A stretch of DNA of 64,000 bases. Origin: Promicromonospora sukumoe 327MFSha3.1 (GTDB lineage: Bacteria > Actinomycetota > Actinomycetes > Actinomycetales > Cellulomonadaceae). Position numbers and translations under genes: made by a program. The notes under the pieces are model-generated. The model did not search any database, was not told the origin of the DNA, and saw nothing but the letters and a program-made list of their open reading frames with translations. The stretch spans positions 59,278 to 123,277 of the forward strand of contig NZ_ARQM01000004.1 in the NCBI RefSeq assembly GCF_000385135.1, given 5' to 3'. Shown here piece by piece: positions 63,860 to 64,000 of this stretch (position 1 is the stretch's first letter; every line of letters begins with the position of its first letter).

Positions 63860-63922
63860 CGAATTCGGGGTCGGTTGCTCCTTGTAGACAATGTCTACGC
63901 AGAGCAACCGACCCCGATTTCG
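63860..63922. repeat. 63-base nested palindrome after lpdA
   Basis: Arms of 21 bases (63860-63880 and 63902-63922) are inverted copies with one mismatch. The centre holds GTAGACA-A-TGTCTAC, a second perfect palindrome. It may be a terminator, a dispersed repeat or a small mobile palindrome. There is no T-run. Confidence 0.75.
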
Positions 63923-63946
63923 TGGTGTCTACCTAGGCGCCGGGTG

Positions 63947-63980
63947 AGGCTCAGGCTCTGCTTGTTGGTCGCCTGAGCCT
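63947..63980. repeat. AGGCTCAGGC inverted repeat at the window edge
   Basis: AGGCTCAGGC (63947-63956) and GCCTGAGCCT (63971-63980) form a 10-bp stem with a 14-base loop. No reading frame with recognisable coding features is seen from 63809 to the end. Confidence 0.55.
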
Positions 63981-64000
63981 GCGGCTCCGCTCCGGGCAGG

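Noticed and set aside
63850..63866. GAACGTACGAATTC as a LexA box
   Set aside because: The half-site spacing and second half do not fit GAAC-N4-GTTC.

Overview
The window is high-GC DNA (roughly 70% or more) with dense operons, many ATGA/GTGA stop-start overlaps, frequent GTG starts and very few gaps. Gene content and order point to an actinobacterium, most likely order Micrococcales (Cellulomonadaceae/Promicromonosporaceae type). That placement is an inference from gene style, not from a marker gene. I see no rRNA, tRNA, insertion sequence or CRISPR array, and no gap above 300 bases. A recurring -10 hexamer of the form TANNNT lies 6-7 bases before a start codon in front of about ten genes, which indicates extensive leaderless transcription.

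Positions 1-10.1 kb hold a conserved housekeeping block: dapE (partial), a LOG-family protein, folP2-type dihydropteroate synthase paralogue, DUF3117, O-methyltransferase (divergent), sigE, rseA-like anti-sigma factor, htrA, tatB, trpS, a 2H phosphoesterase and a YihY-type membrane protein. From dapE to tatB this follows the mycobacterial order Rv1202-Rv1224 with some genes missing. Positions 10.1-13.7 kb carry sdhCDAB on the minus strand, followed by GDP-mannose pyrophosphorylase, an M20 amidohydrolase and an unknown secreted protein preceded by a tiny Cys-Cys leader ORF.

Positions 17.6-27.7 kb are a nucleoside uptake and salvage block: lipoprotein, ATPase and two permeases of a BMP/Nup-type ABC importer, then cytidine deaminase, thymidine phosphorylase, a C39-like unknown, adenosine deaminase and deoxyribose-phosphate aldolase. 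Purine nucleoside phosphorylase and phosphohexomutase reappear at 59.5-62.2 kb with an LpdA-type flavoprotein. These flanking parts resemble mycobacterial Rv3303c-Rv3319, so the sugar and polymer genes between them look like a large insertion into an ancestral salvage region.

Positions 27.8-59.5 kb are devoted to surface glycopolymer synthesis: a pyruvyltransferase-GT8 fusion, UDP-glucose dehydrogenase, a complete dTDP-rhamnose set (rmlA, B, C, D), UDP-ManNAc dehydrogenase and UDP-GlcNAc 2-epimerase, CTP:glycerol-3-phosphate cytidylyltransferase, two very large TagF-containing fusion proteins, several glycosyltransferases, a SGNH-XcbB/CpsF-like fusion and a TagGH-type ABC exporter. Two closely similar LytR-CpsA-Psr ligases bracket the central part (38.1 and 58.4 kb). 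The simplest reading is a wall-linked polymer containing glycerol phosphate, ManNAcA and possibly rhamnose. The most unusual features are the multi-domain fusions, repeated GGGTGA boxes with a probable gene relic upstream of the first LCP gene, nested inverted repeats between rmlB and rmlC, a candidate structured RNA beside a DUF3800 gene, and the Cys-Cys leader peptide.
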